The notes under the pieces were generated by a model, which was given only the letters and a program-made list of their open reading frames with translations, made no database searches and was not told the origin of the DNA. Positions 34,738 through 43,791 of a stretch of 64,000 nucleotides of DNA are shown in pieces (the first letter of the stretch is position 1; each line of letters starts with the position of its first letter). Made by a program: the position numbers and the translations under genes. The DNA comes from Butyrivibrio sp. X503 (GTDB lineage: Bacteria > Bacillota > Clostridia > Lachnospirales > Lachnospiraceae): NCBI RefSeq assembly GCF_003625475.1, contig NZ_RAIQ01000003.1:1-64000 (forward strand). Reading direction: 5' to 3'.

Positions 34738-36094
34738 TAACTCCCTCCATAAACTCACGAATATATGCATTAACTTCATCAGGTCTGTCCACGTTCACAT
34801 TGTGCGCAGCATCCTTGACAATCTTAAGCGGATATCCGGTCTTTTCCGCCCATGCTTTGTTGTACTGCATAACTTTACCTGTTTTATCTTTTTCACCCAA
34901 GATCAAAAAAACCGGACATGGGATTTCAAGATTACAATTATCTTCAAGAAAACCTGCATACGACATCCCTACAAGATGACATATCTCTTTTTTTCCATAA
35001 GGTAAAAGAGACTCCATCATATTGTCATATGCTTCCTGAGTAACCGACACCTGCTTTGACATAGCCTTTTTCATTGCTCTTAGCGGATAAAGGTTAAACA
35101 TCCACTCAACTTGTTTAAGTATCCAAATATCAAATTTGGAATAATAATCAAATCCGTAAGGCGTGCTGTCAATCGATATAAGCCCCTTTGCACGATCGGG
35201 ATATCTTTTTATAAATGCTTGCGCATGCATACCTCCAAGCGACTGACCTGCCAAGAAGACTCTTTTAACATCGCATTCATCCAAAATGGAATTAATGTAC
35301 TCGGCCACATCCGCGTAGTCAAAATCCTTAAACGGTCTGGATTGCGCGTGCCCCGGAGCATCCCAAACTATAACATTGTATTCTTTTTCAAAATAAGGCG
35401 TTTGCCGGTCAAACATGGTATGGTCGGCTGTAAGCCCGTGCAGAAAAAAGATTGTATCTGCGTCTTTTTTCCAATTATCTGATTTCCAGTAGATGACACT
35501 ACCCTTTTCTGTCTGTAATGATTGCTCTTTTATAAATAAACCATCATTTTCAAAAGTAGCACTTCTCTCATGATCGGAAATCTTTGCCTCAGAAATGTGA
35601 CTCATTTTCCTTTCCATCACAGCAACGCTTGAAGTCTTGTCTCCCCACGTCAATACATCTCTACGCTTTGACGAAAATCCCTGTTTTTCCCAAAAAGGGA
35701 TTACATTTGGTTCGTGATCATCAACTACATCTATCCGGATCGTCTTAGCTCCGGAAGCAATCATCTTTTCTTCGAAGCACTTATAAATTGCCTTTCCTTT
35801 TCCGCTTTTCTGAACCGATGAAGCAAGCATCAACATGGAAAGATAGACATATCCGTCATCTTGAAGCATATAGTCGATCACGCCGATCGGACTTCCTGCT
35901 TCAATTATCAGATTCGAGCTGAATCCATGCTCTTCCATTTCTTGAAGCTCGTGAGAAATAAAGCTTGATGTCACCTTCTCTTTTCCCAAATGATGAATCA
36001 AAAAATCCTTGTTTGAATTATATATTCCGACTACGGCGCTGATATCTGCAGGATCTTTTTTTACTTTTCTGATAGAAAAATCATTCGAATTCAC
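34715..36094 (-). CDS. GNAT-alpha/beta hydrolase fusion
   Basis: A 459-residue two-domain protein. Residues 1-165 are a GNAT (SVQKSGKGKAIYKCFEE acetyl-CoA loop, FWEKQGFSSKRRD). Residues 170-459 are an alpha/beta hydrolase with FFLHGLTADHTMF (oxyanion region), nucleophile elbow GQSLGGMHAQ, acid loop LGEKDKTG and catalytic His in DAAHNVNVDRPDE. It starts at GTG 36094 with AAGGAG upstream. It could couple acylation and deacylation of one small molecule; the substrate is unknown. Confidence 0.85.
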   Translation of the reverse strand: MNSNDFSIRKVKKDPADISAVVGIYNSNKDFLIHHLGKEKVTSSFISHELQEMEEHGFSSNLIIEAGSPIGVIDYMLQDDGYVYLSMLMLASSVQKSGKGKAIYKCFEEKMIASGAKTIRIDVVDDHEPNVIPFWEKQGFSSKRRDVLTWGDKTSSVAVMERKMSHISEAKISDHERSATFENDGLFIKEQSLQTEKGSVIYWKSDNWKKDADTIFFLHGLTADHTMFDRQTPYFEKEYNVIVWDAPGHAQSRPFKDFDYADVAEYINSILDECDVKRVFLAGQSLGGMHAQAFIKRYPDRAKGLISIDSTPYGFDYYSKFDIWILKQVEWMFNLYPLRAMKKAMSKQVSVTQEAYDNMMESLLPYGKKEICHLVGMSYAGFLEDNCNLEIPCPVFLILGEKDKTGKVMQYNKAWAEKTGYPLKIVKDAAHNVNVDRPDEVNAYIREFMEGVNASQLSI

Positions 36095-36122
36095 TGTTAA
36101 TTCTCCTTACATAGATATCTTC

Positions 36123-36476
36123 TTACCTAACTAAGTATCTCCTTGCAAGAATGATTCCGTACAAGAACCAGATGTACTGGAACCAGATTGTAAGCACCAG
36201 CGGGTGATATGGTATTCCGACAACCTTCATGATAAGTCCGACTATCAGAATTGTAAGTGAAAAATAATGAACGAATGCAATTTTTTCTTTTCTGTCAGCA
36301 ATGACATGAAGAACAGTGGCAATAAGGAACGAATAGTCTGAGCAAAAGACAAAAACTCCGACAAAGTCATACCACTTTTTTGCCATTCCTTCGCAGAAGA
36401 CGCCCGCTATCGCCAGCGTAGCGCAGACAAATACAACAACATCAACCACTCTTAATACCTTTCGTAATCCGTTCAT
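36123..36476 (-). CDS. Small four-helix membrane protein
   Basis: A 117-residue protein with four hydrophobic segments (about residues 10-30, 37-60, 68-86, 92-112) and a short basic end. No family motif. It overlaps the HAD gene by 4 bp, so it is coupled to it. Confidence 0.7.
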   Translation of the reverse strand: MNGLRKVLRVVDVVVFVCATLAIAGVFCEGMAKKWYDFVGVFVFCSDYSFLIATVLHVIADRKEKIAFVHYFSLTILIVGLIMKVVGIPYHPLVLTIWFQYIWFLYGIILARRYLVR

Positions 36477-37159
36477 ACCAACTCCTCCAACATTTCCTCA
36501 ATATCTTTCCTACTCTCCGCGTGCGGGAATTCATCAAATACAGGGCTTGGAACATGCGGTTCAAACATCATGTGTCTGTACCACAACGCCTGCACGGGAT
36601 GCATCCCGATCTCTTTGGCGGTAAAGAGCTCTCGTGAGCCGCCGTCTCCGACATATAAGCATTCCTCGGGTTTAACGCCCAGTTCGGCGGCTGCCCTAAG
36701 ATATATCTCCGGGTTGGGCTTAGCAACTCCCTGCTCATATGAAAGCATCGCCGCATCAAACAAAGGATATAGTTCACAATTCTTGATTATCTTTGCTTCG
36801 TCGGAATAACAATTGCTGATAAGCCCTGTAAGAATCCCCTTTGCTCGCAAGGCATGAAGTAAATCCAAAGACTCTTTCGGGATCACGCGAAAAGAATCTT
36901 CGAGCGTTGCCTTTCTTCCGTCTGCCACCATCGCAACATTCTTTTCAGAATAAATCCCCATTGCTTTAAGCGCTTCCCCGATGCCTTCTTCTATCGTATA
37001 CTTTCCCAGCGTCCTGGCTTCTTCCGTCGCATGCCACGCTTTCCTAAACGGATCATGCTCAACTCCAAGATCCGCCGCTATATCTTCACTAAAATAAGTA
37101 CTTCCTTCAAACAATGAGACAAGTGTCTCAAACATATCAAAGATAACTGCTTTTATCAT
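36473..37159 (-). CDS. HAD-superfamily hydrolase
   Basis: A 228-residue HAD protein with cap domain. Motif I is DMFETL (nucleophile Asp; the second Asp is Phe, as in haloacid-dehalogenase-like members). Motif II is LISNCYSDE, motif III contains GVAKPNPEIY and motif IV is LYVGDGGSREL. GGGAGGAG precedes the ATG. The substrate cannot be predicted. Confidence 0.88.
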   Translation of the reverse strand: MIKAVIFDMFETLVSLFEGSTYFSEDIAADLGVEHDPFRKAWHATEEARTLGKYTIEEGIGEALKAMGIYSEKNVAMVADGRKATLEDSFRVIPKESLDLLHALRAKGILTGLISNCYSDEAKIIKNCELYPLFDAAMLSYEQGVAKPNPEIYLRAAAELGVKPEECLYVGDGGSRELFTAKEIGMHPVQALWYRHMMFEPHVPSPVFDEFPHAESRKDIEEMLEELV

Positions 37160-37240
37160 AAGCTCCTCCCTGAAATAACAATAATTTATTATAGCAAAAT
37201 CCCCGCCCGCAAACCACCTAAAAAGCCCATAATATCGGGC

Positions 37241-37270
37241 TTGAAACCACAGTAATTCTTGCGATATAAT
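37241..37270 (+). promoter_or_regulatory. Promoter for 37298-37591
   Basis: -35 TTGAAA (37241-37246), 18-bp spacer, -10 TATAAT (37265-37270). Confidence 0.7.
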
Positions 37271-37297
37271 AGAAAAAACGCAAACAAGGAGGAAGCA

Positions 37298-37591
37298 ATG
37301 ACAGACGGACGCGAGGATCTGATATATTCACTTGCCAAATCAATGGGAGTTGGCGATGCCCAGAAGAATAGAGTTTCTTCCGGTAAATATAATTCCGAGA
37401 CGGGAACAATGTACTGCAACGGACATGTGATCTCCCGTGCTTCTATAGAGCAGGCCAAGGCATATTTCACAACTCAGTACAAGAAGCTTGCGGAAAAAGA
37501 CGATGAGGGTTCCAAGGAACTCGCATCAATATATGAAGTTGCGATGGAATCCATTAATATGCTGGTAACACCGGCGGAAGCAAACGAGTAA
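37298..37591 (+). CDS. Small conserved hypothetical protein
   Basis: A 97-residue soluble protein: TDGREDLIYSLAKSMGVGD, a middle strand TGTMYCNGHVISRAS and a helical C-terminus. AAGGAGGAAGCA lies directly upstream of ATG 37298, so earlier in-frame starts are rejected. It is monocistronic between a sigma-A-like promoter and a terminator. Function unknown. Confidence 0.75.
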   Translation: MTDGREDLIYSLAKSMGVGDAQKNRVSSGKYNSETGTMYCNGHVISRASIEQAKAYFTTQYKKLAEKDDEGSKELASIYEVAMESINMLVTPAEANE

Positions 37592-37621
37592 ATCGGCATA
37601 TCTTAATAAAACACTGTAATT

Positions 37622-37660
37622 CAAGGCCCTGAGAGCGCTGCTCTCAAGGTCTTTTTCTTT
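37622..37660 (+). terminator. Terminator after 37298-37591
   Basis: GAGAGC-GCT-GCTCTC core stem with flanking partial pairing, followed by CTTTTTCTTTTT. Confidence 0.85.
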
Positions 37661-37674
37661 TTGAGTGGCAGCTA

Positions 37675-37703
37675 TTGCTTTTAACTTCTTGTTATATTAT
37701 AAT
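37675..37703 (+). promoter_or_regulatory. Promoter for the clostripain-like gene
   Basis: -35 TTGCTT (37675-37680), 17-bp spacer, -10 TATAAT (37698-37703). Confidence 0.65.
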
Positions 37704-37769
37704 GACTAAAATGTTAAAGAGAATGTAATTATGCACGATCCGAAAGGATATAAAAGGAGAGACTTTGTT

Positions 37770-39923
37770 ATGGAAAAAGGAGTAAAAAAAGCCTGGGGAA
37801 TAAAACAATGGCTGATATTTGCGGCCGTTATGTGGGCGCTTATCATCATCTTTCTGATCTGGGTATTAGGGGGAAGTGAAACCACGGATTCAGACGATTC
37901 TACAGCCAATAAGGCAAACGCTGAAATTGTAATTGAAGGTAACGGTAAGCTTGAAATGACCGTTGACCGCTCAAACGGCGAGCTTAATATAAATCGTCCC
38001 GTATCAACAGGCGGCTACGTCACAGGCGACGAGGATATCTGGACTATCTTTGTATACCTGTGCGGCAGTGACCTTGAATCGGATTGTGGTCTTGCATCAG
38101 CAGATCTTCAGGAAATGGTTGACGGAGTCACAGGTGATTCAGTCCGCTTTGTAGTAGAAACAGGTGGAACCAAGGAATGGGACAGCGATATTGTTGTTCC
38201 CGATAAGCTCCAGCGCTTTTTGGTAACTTCTGATGGATTAATGGAAGTAGATTCACAGCCCCTTGACGGAATGGGAAAGGCCACGACACTTGAAGATTTC
38301 CTTACATGGGGAACAGCCAATTATGCTTCGGAGCACATGGGCGTTGTGCTTTGGAATCACGGCGGCGGAAGTGTCAGTGGTGTTTGTTTTGATGAAACAA
38401 CAAAAGATAAAGATTCATTAACTCTTTCCGAACTTAATCAGGCCTTCTACCCATGCTTTGCTCAGTTAGGCAGGAAATTTGATTTCGTGGGCTTTGATGC
38501 CTGTTTGATGGCAGGTATCGAAAACGCCAATATCTTTGCTACTTATGCAGATTATATGTTCGCTTCTGAAGAAACCGAACCCGGAGGCGGATGGAATTAT
38601 GTCCAGCTAGGTAATTATCTTAGTGATAATGCAGATACCGACATGGTAGAACTCGGTAAGCTTATATGCGACGGCTACCTTGCTGCCTGCCAAGAGGAAC
38701 CTAACGGAAATACTGCAACCATATCAATGATCGACCTTTCCAAAATGGACGATCTTGTAAAAAGTTTTAACTCTACTTCAAGAGATATATTTGAATCGGT
38801 AACAGACCCCGCGGATATCGCCAACACTACATGTGGAATCCTATGGGCTGATGATTACGGCGGAAACAACGATATGGAGGGATACACCAATATGGTCGAT
38901 CTTGGAGGTGTCTTGGATGCTTTTTCCATCTATACGGACACCGCCACGGAAACCAGAAACATCCTGTCCGATGCAATTGTTTATTCCGTAACCTCAGATA
39001 TGCACCCAAAGGCATCCGGAATATCCATATTCTATCCGCTGATGGTTCCCGGAACCGTTGATCTTGAAAACTTTAGTATGGTGTGCGTAAATCCCTACTA
39101 TCTTGCCTTTATTGACAGGAACTGTGAATGCGGAGTCGGTGCCCTTACAGAAGTTACCGATTATGATCAGGAAGACCTTTTTGATGAAAGCGGACTTTGG
39201 ACATACGGAGTAAACAACGACACCCACTGGAACTATCTCGCCGACAATACACCTACCGGCGAAAGTTCTTATATTGATTATGCAAAAGAACCTAAAGTTG
39301 AAAACAACAGCTTTGGCTTTACATTGGGAAAAAGAGGACATGACTTCGTATCCTCTATAGGTTTTGTCGTTTATGAATATTTGGAGAATAGTGATGATCT
39401 TGTTGAGCTCGGAGAAGTCAGAGATTACAATGTCGACTGGGATACGGGAGTTGTCTCCGATACTCTTAACGGATACTGGTTTTCACTCCCCGACGGGCAG
39501 AATCTTGCAACATATGCTATAGACGATACGGAAGATTCAATCATCTTTTCATCCCCTATATACCTTAACGACCAAAAAACCAATCTGCGTATTAGATACA
39601 ATCATGCAGACGGATCAGTAAAAATCGAAGGTGTGTGGGACGGAATCGATGAAAGCGGTGCCGCTTCAAGAGCCAGCGCTGAGCTTCAAGACGGTGATGT
39701 TATTGTTCCTGCCTACAAATCATCAGAATCAACAGAGGACACGGAATTATATGTAACAGGTAATGAATACACTGTTTCAGGCGAATTGGAAATCGTATAC
39801 GATCTTCTGGAAGAAGGCGAGTACTACGCGTCATATAATATATACGATGTATACGGAGATTACCGTACAACCAGTGTGGCTGTATTCGATGTTGATGAAA
39901 ACGGAAATACATTTTTCCGTTAA
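37770..39923 (+). CDS. Clostripain-like (C11) cysteine peptidase, membrane anchored
   Basis: A 717-residue C11-family peptidase. An N-terminal membrane anchor (about residues 13-34) is followed by an acidic linker and the catalytic domain, with His197 in LWNHGGG and Cys245 in GFDACLMAG. The C-terminal 250 residues are beta-rich and probably extracellular. C11 peptidases cleave after Arg or Lys and often self-process. The start at 37770 gives a good anchor with GGAG upstream; a start at 37731 would put 13 polar residues before it. Flanked by its own promoter and a bidirectional terminator. Confidence 0.88.
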   Translation: MEKGVKKAWGIKQWLIFAAVMWALIIIFLIWVLGGSETTDSDDSTANKANAEIVIEGNGKLEMTVDRSNGELNINRPVSTGGYVTGDEDIWTIFVYLCGSDLESDCGLASADLQEMVDGVTGDSVRFVVETGGTKEWDSDIVVPDKLQRFLVTSDGLMEVDSQPLDGMGKATTLEDFLTWGTANYASEHMGVVLWNHGGGSVSGVCFDETTKDKDSLTLSELNQAFYPCFAQLGRKFDFVGFDACLMAGIENANIFATYADYMFASEETEPGGGWNYVQLGNYLSDNADTDMVELGKLICDGYLAACQEEPNGNTATISMIDLSKMDDLVKSFNSTSRDIFESVTDPADIANTTCGILWADDYGGNNDMEGYTNMVDLGGVLDAFSIYTDTATETRNILSDAIVYSVTSDMHPKASGISIFYPLMVPGTVDLENFSMVCVNPYYLAFIDRNCECGVGALTEVTDYDQEDLFDESGLWTYGVNNDTHWNYLADNTPTGESSYIDYAKEPKVENNSFGFTLGKRGHDFVSSIGFVVYEYLENSDDLVELGEVRDYNVDWDTGVVSDTLNGYWFSLPDGQNLATYAIDDTEDSIIFSSPIYLNDQKTNLRIRYNHADGSVKIEGVWDGIDESGAASRASAELQDGDVIVPAYKSSESTEDTELYVTGNEYTVSGELEIVYDLLEEGEYYASYNIYDVYGDYRTTSVAVFDVDENGNTFFR

Positions 39924-39946
39924 AACAGATACAGAAACAAAAAAGA

Positions 39947-39986
39947 AAGAGCTGACGAATGTTATTCAATCGTCAGCTCTTTTTTG
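39947..39986. terminator. Bidirectional terminator
   Basis: AGAGCTGACGA pairs perfectly with TCGTCAGCTCT around a 10-nt loop, with T-runs on both strands, between convergent genes. Confidence 0.92.
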
Positions 39987-39988
39987 CT

Positions 39989-41560
39989 TTATTCATATTC
40001 TACATGCACATAGTTCTTGGCATAATTATATGAAAAATTAAACTTTCTAAAGCCGGTGTATCTTTCCTCGTCGACAGTATTATTTATCCACATATACCTG
40101 CCCTCAAATTCATTTAAAAGTTCTTCATTGTCCACATACGCCGGAATCGCATCATACGACAGGTTATTCGTAATATAGTACTCTACCGATTCCCAATCGT
40201 CCTCATCTCCTGCTGCCGCAGCGGCAATATCATACTTGGCGATTTGGTAATCCGGATTACTGTAGATAAAAGCAATGAACAATACCGTGATAACAACCAT
40301 GCTCGCTCTGAATACAGGAAACTTCTTGATATACAAGCTCGCGATAAGAAATGCAAGCCATAAGCTCAGCACCACAAGGAACCACAGCACAAACAATCTA
40401 AGAAACGTCAGGTGATATGCACCGATATACAGTATCATCCTCATAGCTGACGATGCGATCATGATATACGTGCACACTGCAATTATAGTCAAAAGAGCCT
40501 TCAAAACCTTGGACTCTTTGAAAAACGCCCGGCATATCGATACCATGACAAGGTTCAGGATACAAACCGCCAAAAGCTGGTAAAATCCCTCATGTGCGTA
40601 CTCAGCATAAGTATAGTTCTTCGGAAGCGCTACGTTTCCGCTAAACAGATATATAAACTGGATTGCGCAGAAAAGAACGTAAACCGCACCGATAATACTT
40701 GTAAAAGTGATCGCGATAACAGGATTGGTTGTGCCCTCTCCCATTAGCTTTATCTTCACCTCTTTTGCAGCAAGCGAAGTGATGATCGTATACGATGCCC
40801 AGAAAACGATGATCGCGGTTAGCACCATCTTGATCGCATAAACAACTTTGTCATCAATATCGAATTTGATATTTGAAAGAATATTCTCAAACACTGCATC
40901 CGCCGATGCAAGAAGCGGCAAGATGATAAGTAATAAAAATAAAGCAATTCCTATTCCGATAAGTACCGCAACGATAGTTTTCTTTTTCTCGGCGTTAACC
41001 TCTTTTCCGCTTTCCTTCTTATATGCTCTGTGATCTCTGACAGGTCTTGCTATGTGCTCAAAAGGTTTGATAAGCGTTCCGAAGATTACCGCAAACCACT
41101 CACCGATGTCAAATCCGGTCGTATCCACATAGAGATAAACAATATAACTTAGGAGCAAAAGAACTATCGCAGTCCTCTCAAAAAAATCAAGCGCCATACT
41201 CGTTGTCATGCATCTGTGAATCGAAAGAAGCATCAAAGAAACTACGTAAAAGATTCCGAGACTCTTCTTACCGTTGCAATCCGCGATCAGTGACAAACCC
41301 TCTTTTGCCCTCATTAACTTAAGAATAATAAGCGCTGCGACCATAAAGATCGGATGCGTGATACTCGAATGATTGTGAAACAGACAGAACGAGTATGCTA
41401 TGCCGAATATGAGCGCAAGTAAACTGTATTTCTTGTAATTCTCAGAATTGCCAACTTTGATCGGCGTTATAGTTGCCGCCTGATTTACCGGTGTACTCTG
41501 TGGCACCGCAATTCCCTGTGCTTTGTTATACTGCGGCATCTGATTGTTATTAACTTCCAT
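39989..41560 (-). CDS. DUF4153/DUF4173 multi-pass membrane protein
   Basis: A 523-residue membrane protein with about eleven hydrophobic segments, a cytoplasmic Gln/Pro-rich N-terminus and an acidic C-terminal domain. The middle block LPKNYTYAEYAHEGFYQLLAV is typical of DUF4173. Family function is unknown. The start at 41560 has GAGGAGGAAGG upstream and overlaps the XRE gene by 11 bp, so this protein and the regulator are translated together. Confidence 0.85.
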   Translation of the reverse strand: MEVNNNQMPQYNKAQGIAVPQSTPVNQAATITPIKVGNSENYKKYSLLALIFGIAYSFCLFHNHSSITHPIFMVAALIILKLMRAKEGLSLIADCNGKKSLGIFYVVSLMLLSIHRCMTTSMALDFFERTAIVLLLLSYIVYLYVDTTGFDIGEWFAVIFGTLIKPFEHIARPVRDHRAYKKESGKEVNAEKKKTIVAVLIGIGIALFLLLIILPLLASADAVFENILSNIKFDIDDKVVYAIKMVLTAIIVFWASYTIITSLAAKEVKIKLMGEGTTNPVIAITFTSIIGAVYVLFCAIQFIYLFSGNVALPKNYTYAEYAHEGFYQLLAVCILNLVMVSICRAFFKESKVLKALLTIIAVCTYIMIASSAMRMILYIGAYHLTFLRLFVLWFLVVLSLWLAFLIASLYIKKFPVFRASMVVITVLFIAFIYSNPDYQIAKYDIAAAAAGDEDDWESVEYYITNNLSYDAIPAYVDNEELLNEFEGRYMWINNTVDEERYTGFRKFNFSYNYAKNYVHVEYE

Positions 41561-41774
41561 TTCCTTCCTCCTCGCCGTCAACAAATTCGAGGATGTCCCC
41601 CGGTTGACAGCCCAAAGCCTTGCATATCGCGTCGAGTGTCTCGAGCCTGACGGCTTTGGCTTTGTTGTTTTTAAGGATAGACAGATTGGCCAGTGTGATC
41701 CCGACCTTGCCCGCGAGCTCGGTCAGTCCCATCTTCCGCTTCGCCATCATTACATCTAAATTTATTACTATCAT
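41550..41774 (-). CDS. XRE regulator paired with DUF2975
   Basis: A 74-residue compact helix-turn-helix protein (MAKRKMGLTELAGKVG, then LSILKNNKAKAVRLETLDAIC), of the YozG type that regularly accompanies DUF2975 membrane proteins. The start at 41774 has GGTGAAG upstream. It lies 15 bp after the DUF2975 gene. Confidence 0.9.
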   Translation of the reverse strand: MIVINLDVMMAKRKMGLTELAGKVGITLANLSILKNNKAKAVRLETLDAICKALGCQPGDILEFVDGEEEGNGS

Positions 41775-41789
41775 ATCTTCACCCACCCG

Positions 41790-42266
41790 TTAAATTGTCA
41801 GATCATTTTCCAGCTTGTAGCTCACAGCCCTGTCAAAAACCCTGGCCAGAACTTTACTAAGCAGTCCGGCAAAAAAGAATACGGCGGCGATCACCACCGC
41901 TCCCGGTGTGAAATAAACAAAGCATCTAAGAAGCTTAACACCGGTAATTATAAAAGCGTAGGTTCCCATACGATAAAGGCTCTTTACGTTGGCTTCAACG
42001 AAGCAGTTATCCTCGATCACCGTCTTCATCATCTTACGAAGCTCAAAAAGTATCAGAAGTGCTGCGACTCCTGCCATCATGATTGAAACGACAGCGTACC
42101 AGTAATATTCGTTAATCGGGTACTGTCCCATGCTCTCGCCCATAAGCTCTCTCGATTTTATGATCGCATACTTAAGCGTGAACGGAACTGAGACCTCGAT
42201 CACAAGTCCAACGTAAAAGCAAAAATCCAAAATGGCTTTAACGAAACAATTCAATCTGTTATCCAT
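41790..42266 (-). CDS. DUF2975 membrane protein
   Basis: A 158-residue protein with four membrane segments and the DUF2975 loop VIEDNCFVEANVKSLYRMG. It is first in a set with the XRE regulator and the DUF4173 protein. The start at 42266 has GGAGGAAAAC upstream; the longer frame would begin at a TTG without ribosome site. Confidence 0.85.
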   Translation of the reverse strand: MDNRLNCFVKAILDFCFYVGLVIEVSVPFTLKYAIIKSRELMGESMGQYPINEYYWYAVVSIMMAGVAALLILFELRKMMKTVIEDNCFVEANVKSLYRMGTYAFIITGVKLLRCFVYFTPGAVVIAAVFFFAGLLSKVLARVFDRAVSYKLENDLTI

Positions 42267-42351
42267 GTTTTCCTCCAAGTACTTGTATATCTTCTTTATA
42301 GCACACTCATTTTTGTTTTGCAATATATTTTTATTGATTTACGATAAATAT

Positions 42352-43464
42352 TTATTGTTCTCCAACAGCCTCATACGCTGTGTAATATGTTTCTATCCTA
42401 TCAAATCTGTAATATGCATCGCCGCTTATACTCGCGACACTTCCCGGTGTAACGCAGACTTCGCCATCATTGTGCGGAATAAGCCAGATACAGTCAACGA
42501 GTTCCTCCTTGTCAAAAAAGAGTACGAAGGCATCTACCTTTACCTTTTTATCGCTTAGATTCTCGGCCGCAAGAACTACTGAGTTTCCGTTTTCTTTGGC
42601 ATATACAACAACATCGTCTGCCATATTCTTCTCATACGGCTCTCTCTTGGTAACCGAGAACTCGTACATTGCAGGAATATTTCCGCCAAGCTCGTTCTTA
42701 TCAAAACGGCCTTCCAAGACAAATTTCCCGTCATTATCAACGACTTCAACGCATCTGTCCGATTCGGCAAGCTGCTCTCCGTCTTCATCTCTTGCTATGA
42801 AACGCGCCTCATATCTGCACTTCTTTCCCGTCTTATTCTGAAGGACAAGAACCGGATTACAGTTGTGCACATCCTCCCTAAAATACTGCGCTATTATGAG
42901 CGTTCCGACAGGAAGACCTCCATAGGATGGCATATCGTCGTCGGATGCGCCGACCTTGTCACTGATAGGCTTCTTGTCATATTTCTCCGTCTCGTCTTCG
43001 AGCTTTTCAAAGATTCCGTAATCATATTCGTCCAGCGAATCCGTCACAACGCCGTCGCTGACATAATATATATCTTCAGATGAAGCCTCTCCCGAAGCCG
43101 TATCCGAAAGCTCCTCTTCCACCATCGCAAGCTCTGAATTTCCCTTGCCTAAGCCATTCTTAAGCCACTCCATATCAAAGCCCATATTTGAATAGTTGTC
43201 GTAGATAATTCCGCCCACAACGGAAAGCCCGTCGGTCCTTGGATACGGAAGCGATAAGCCATATGAATTTAGATACATAATGATCGGCACTATAACACCC
43301 ACAACGGACATTGTGATTGCCCTTGCGCGCGTTATCGATTTCTTTTGAATAAAGCAATAAATACTGAGAATAAGAGCGATAAAAGACGGTATTATTCCAA
43401 CAAATACCAGTGATAAAAGAAGCCCTATGATAGATAAAACTATCGTAATAACTATAACAAGCAT
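42352..43464 (-). CDS. Membrane-anchored protein with extracellular beta domain
   Basis: A 370-residue protein. Two or three N-terminal membrane segments (residues 2-70, including GLLLSLVFVGIIPSFIALIL) are followed by an acidic linker and a C-terminal beta-sandwich-like domain (FRVEV-type strands such as CRYEARFIARDEDGEQL), similar in style to FxLYD or DUF5067 domains. No catalytic residues recognised. GGGGGG precedes the ATG. Confidence 0.65.
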   Translation of the reverse strand: MLVIVITIVLSIIGLLLSLVFVGIIPSFIALILSIYCFIQKKSITRARAITMSVVGVIVPIIMYLNSYGLSLPYPRTDGLSVVGGIIYDNYSNMGFDMEWLKNGLGKGNSELAMVEEELSDTASGEASSEDIYYVSDGVVTDSLDEYDYGIFEKLEDETEKYDKKPISDKVGASDDDMPSYGGLPVGTLIIAQYFREDVHNCNPVLVLQNKTGKKCRYEARFIARDEDGEQLAESDRCVEVVDNDGKFVLEGRFDKNELGGNIPAMYEFSVTKREPYEKNMADDVVVYAKENGNSVVLAAENLSDKKVKVDAFVLFFDKEELVDCIWLIPHNDGEVCVTPGSVASISGDAYYRFDRIETYYTAYEAVGEQ

Positions 43465-43513
43465 GAATTTCCCCCCGGAACGAAAATTTACGAAAAAAAT
43501 TTAATGTCAATAC

Positions 43514-43550
43514 TTGTATCTAAAAAAATTTGAGCTACAATATATTGTAG
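43514..43550 (+). promoter_or_regulatory. Promoter with overlapping 16-bp palindromic operator
   Basis: -35 TTGTAT (43514-43519), 16-bp spacer, -10 TACAAT (43536-43541). A perfect palindrome CTACAATATATTGTAG (43535-43550) covers the -10 box and the start-site region, as expected for a repressor site. Confidence 0.65.
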
Positions 43551-43588
43551 TTAGAGAAGTATTTTTTGTTATTTATGGAGGTATGAAA

Positions 43589-43759
43589 ATGAACAGTGTT
43601 GCAACCATGGAAGCTCTTGATTCCCATATAATTCGCAGCATTCTTCGCTCAATGATCAACGAACACTGGTCAGTATCCGAAGCACTTGATGAATACGACA
43701 TTCCCGAGGATCAGCGCGCCGAGTACGAAGCGCAGATCGAGGAATGCTTTGTTGACTGA
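43589..43759 (+). CDS. 56-residue acidic small protein
   Basis: A 56-residue acidic, helical protein: MNSVATMEALDSHIIRSILR, then NEHWSVSEALDEYDIPEDQR. GGAGGT sits six bases upstream of ATG 43589; an ATG six bases earlier touches the ribosome site and is rejected. It has a dedicated promoter with a palindromic operator and no partner on its strand. Function unknown; the size and regulation would suit a small regulator or stress protein. Confidence 0.65.
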   Translation: MNSVATMEALDSHIIRSILRSMINEHWSVSEALDEYDIPEDQRAEYEAQIEECFVD

Positions 43760-43791
43760 TCATTGTTTTCATGACTGATGATCTGCTAAGG

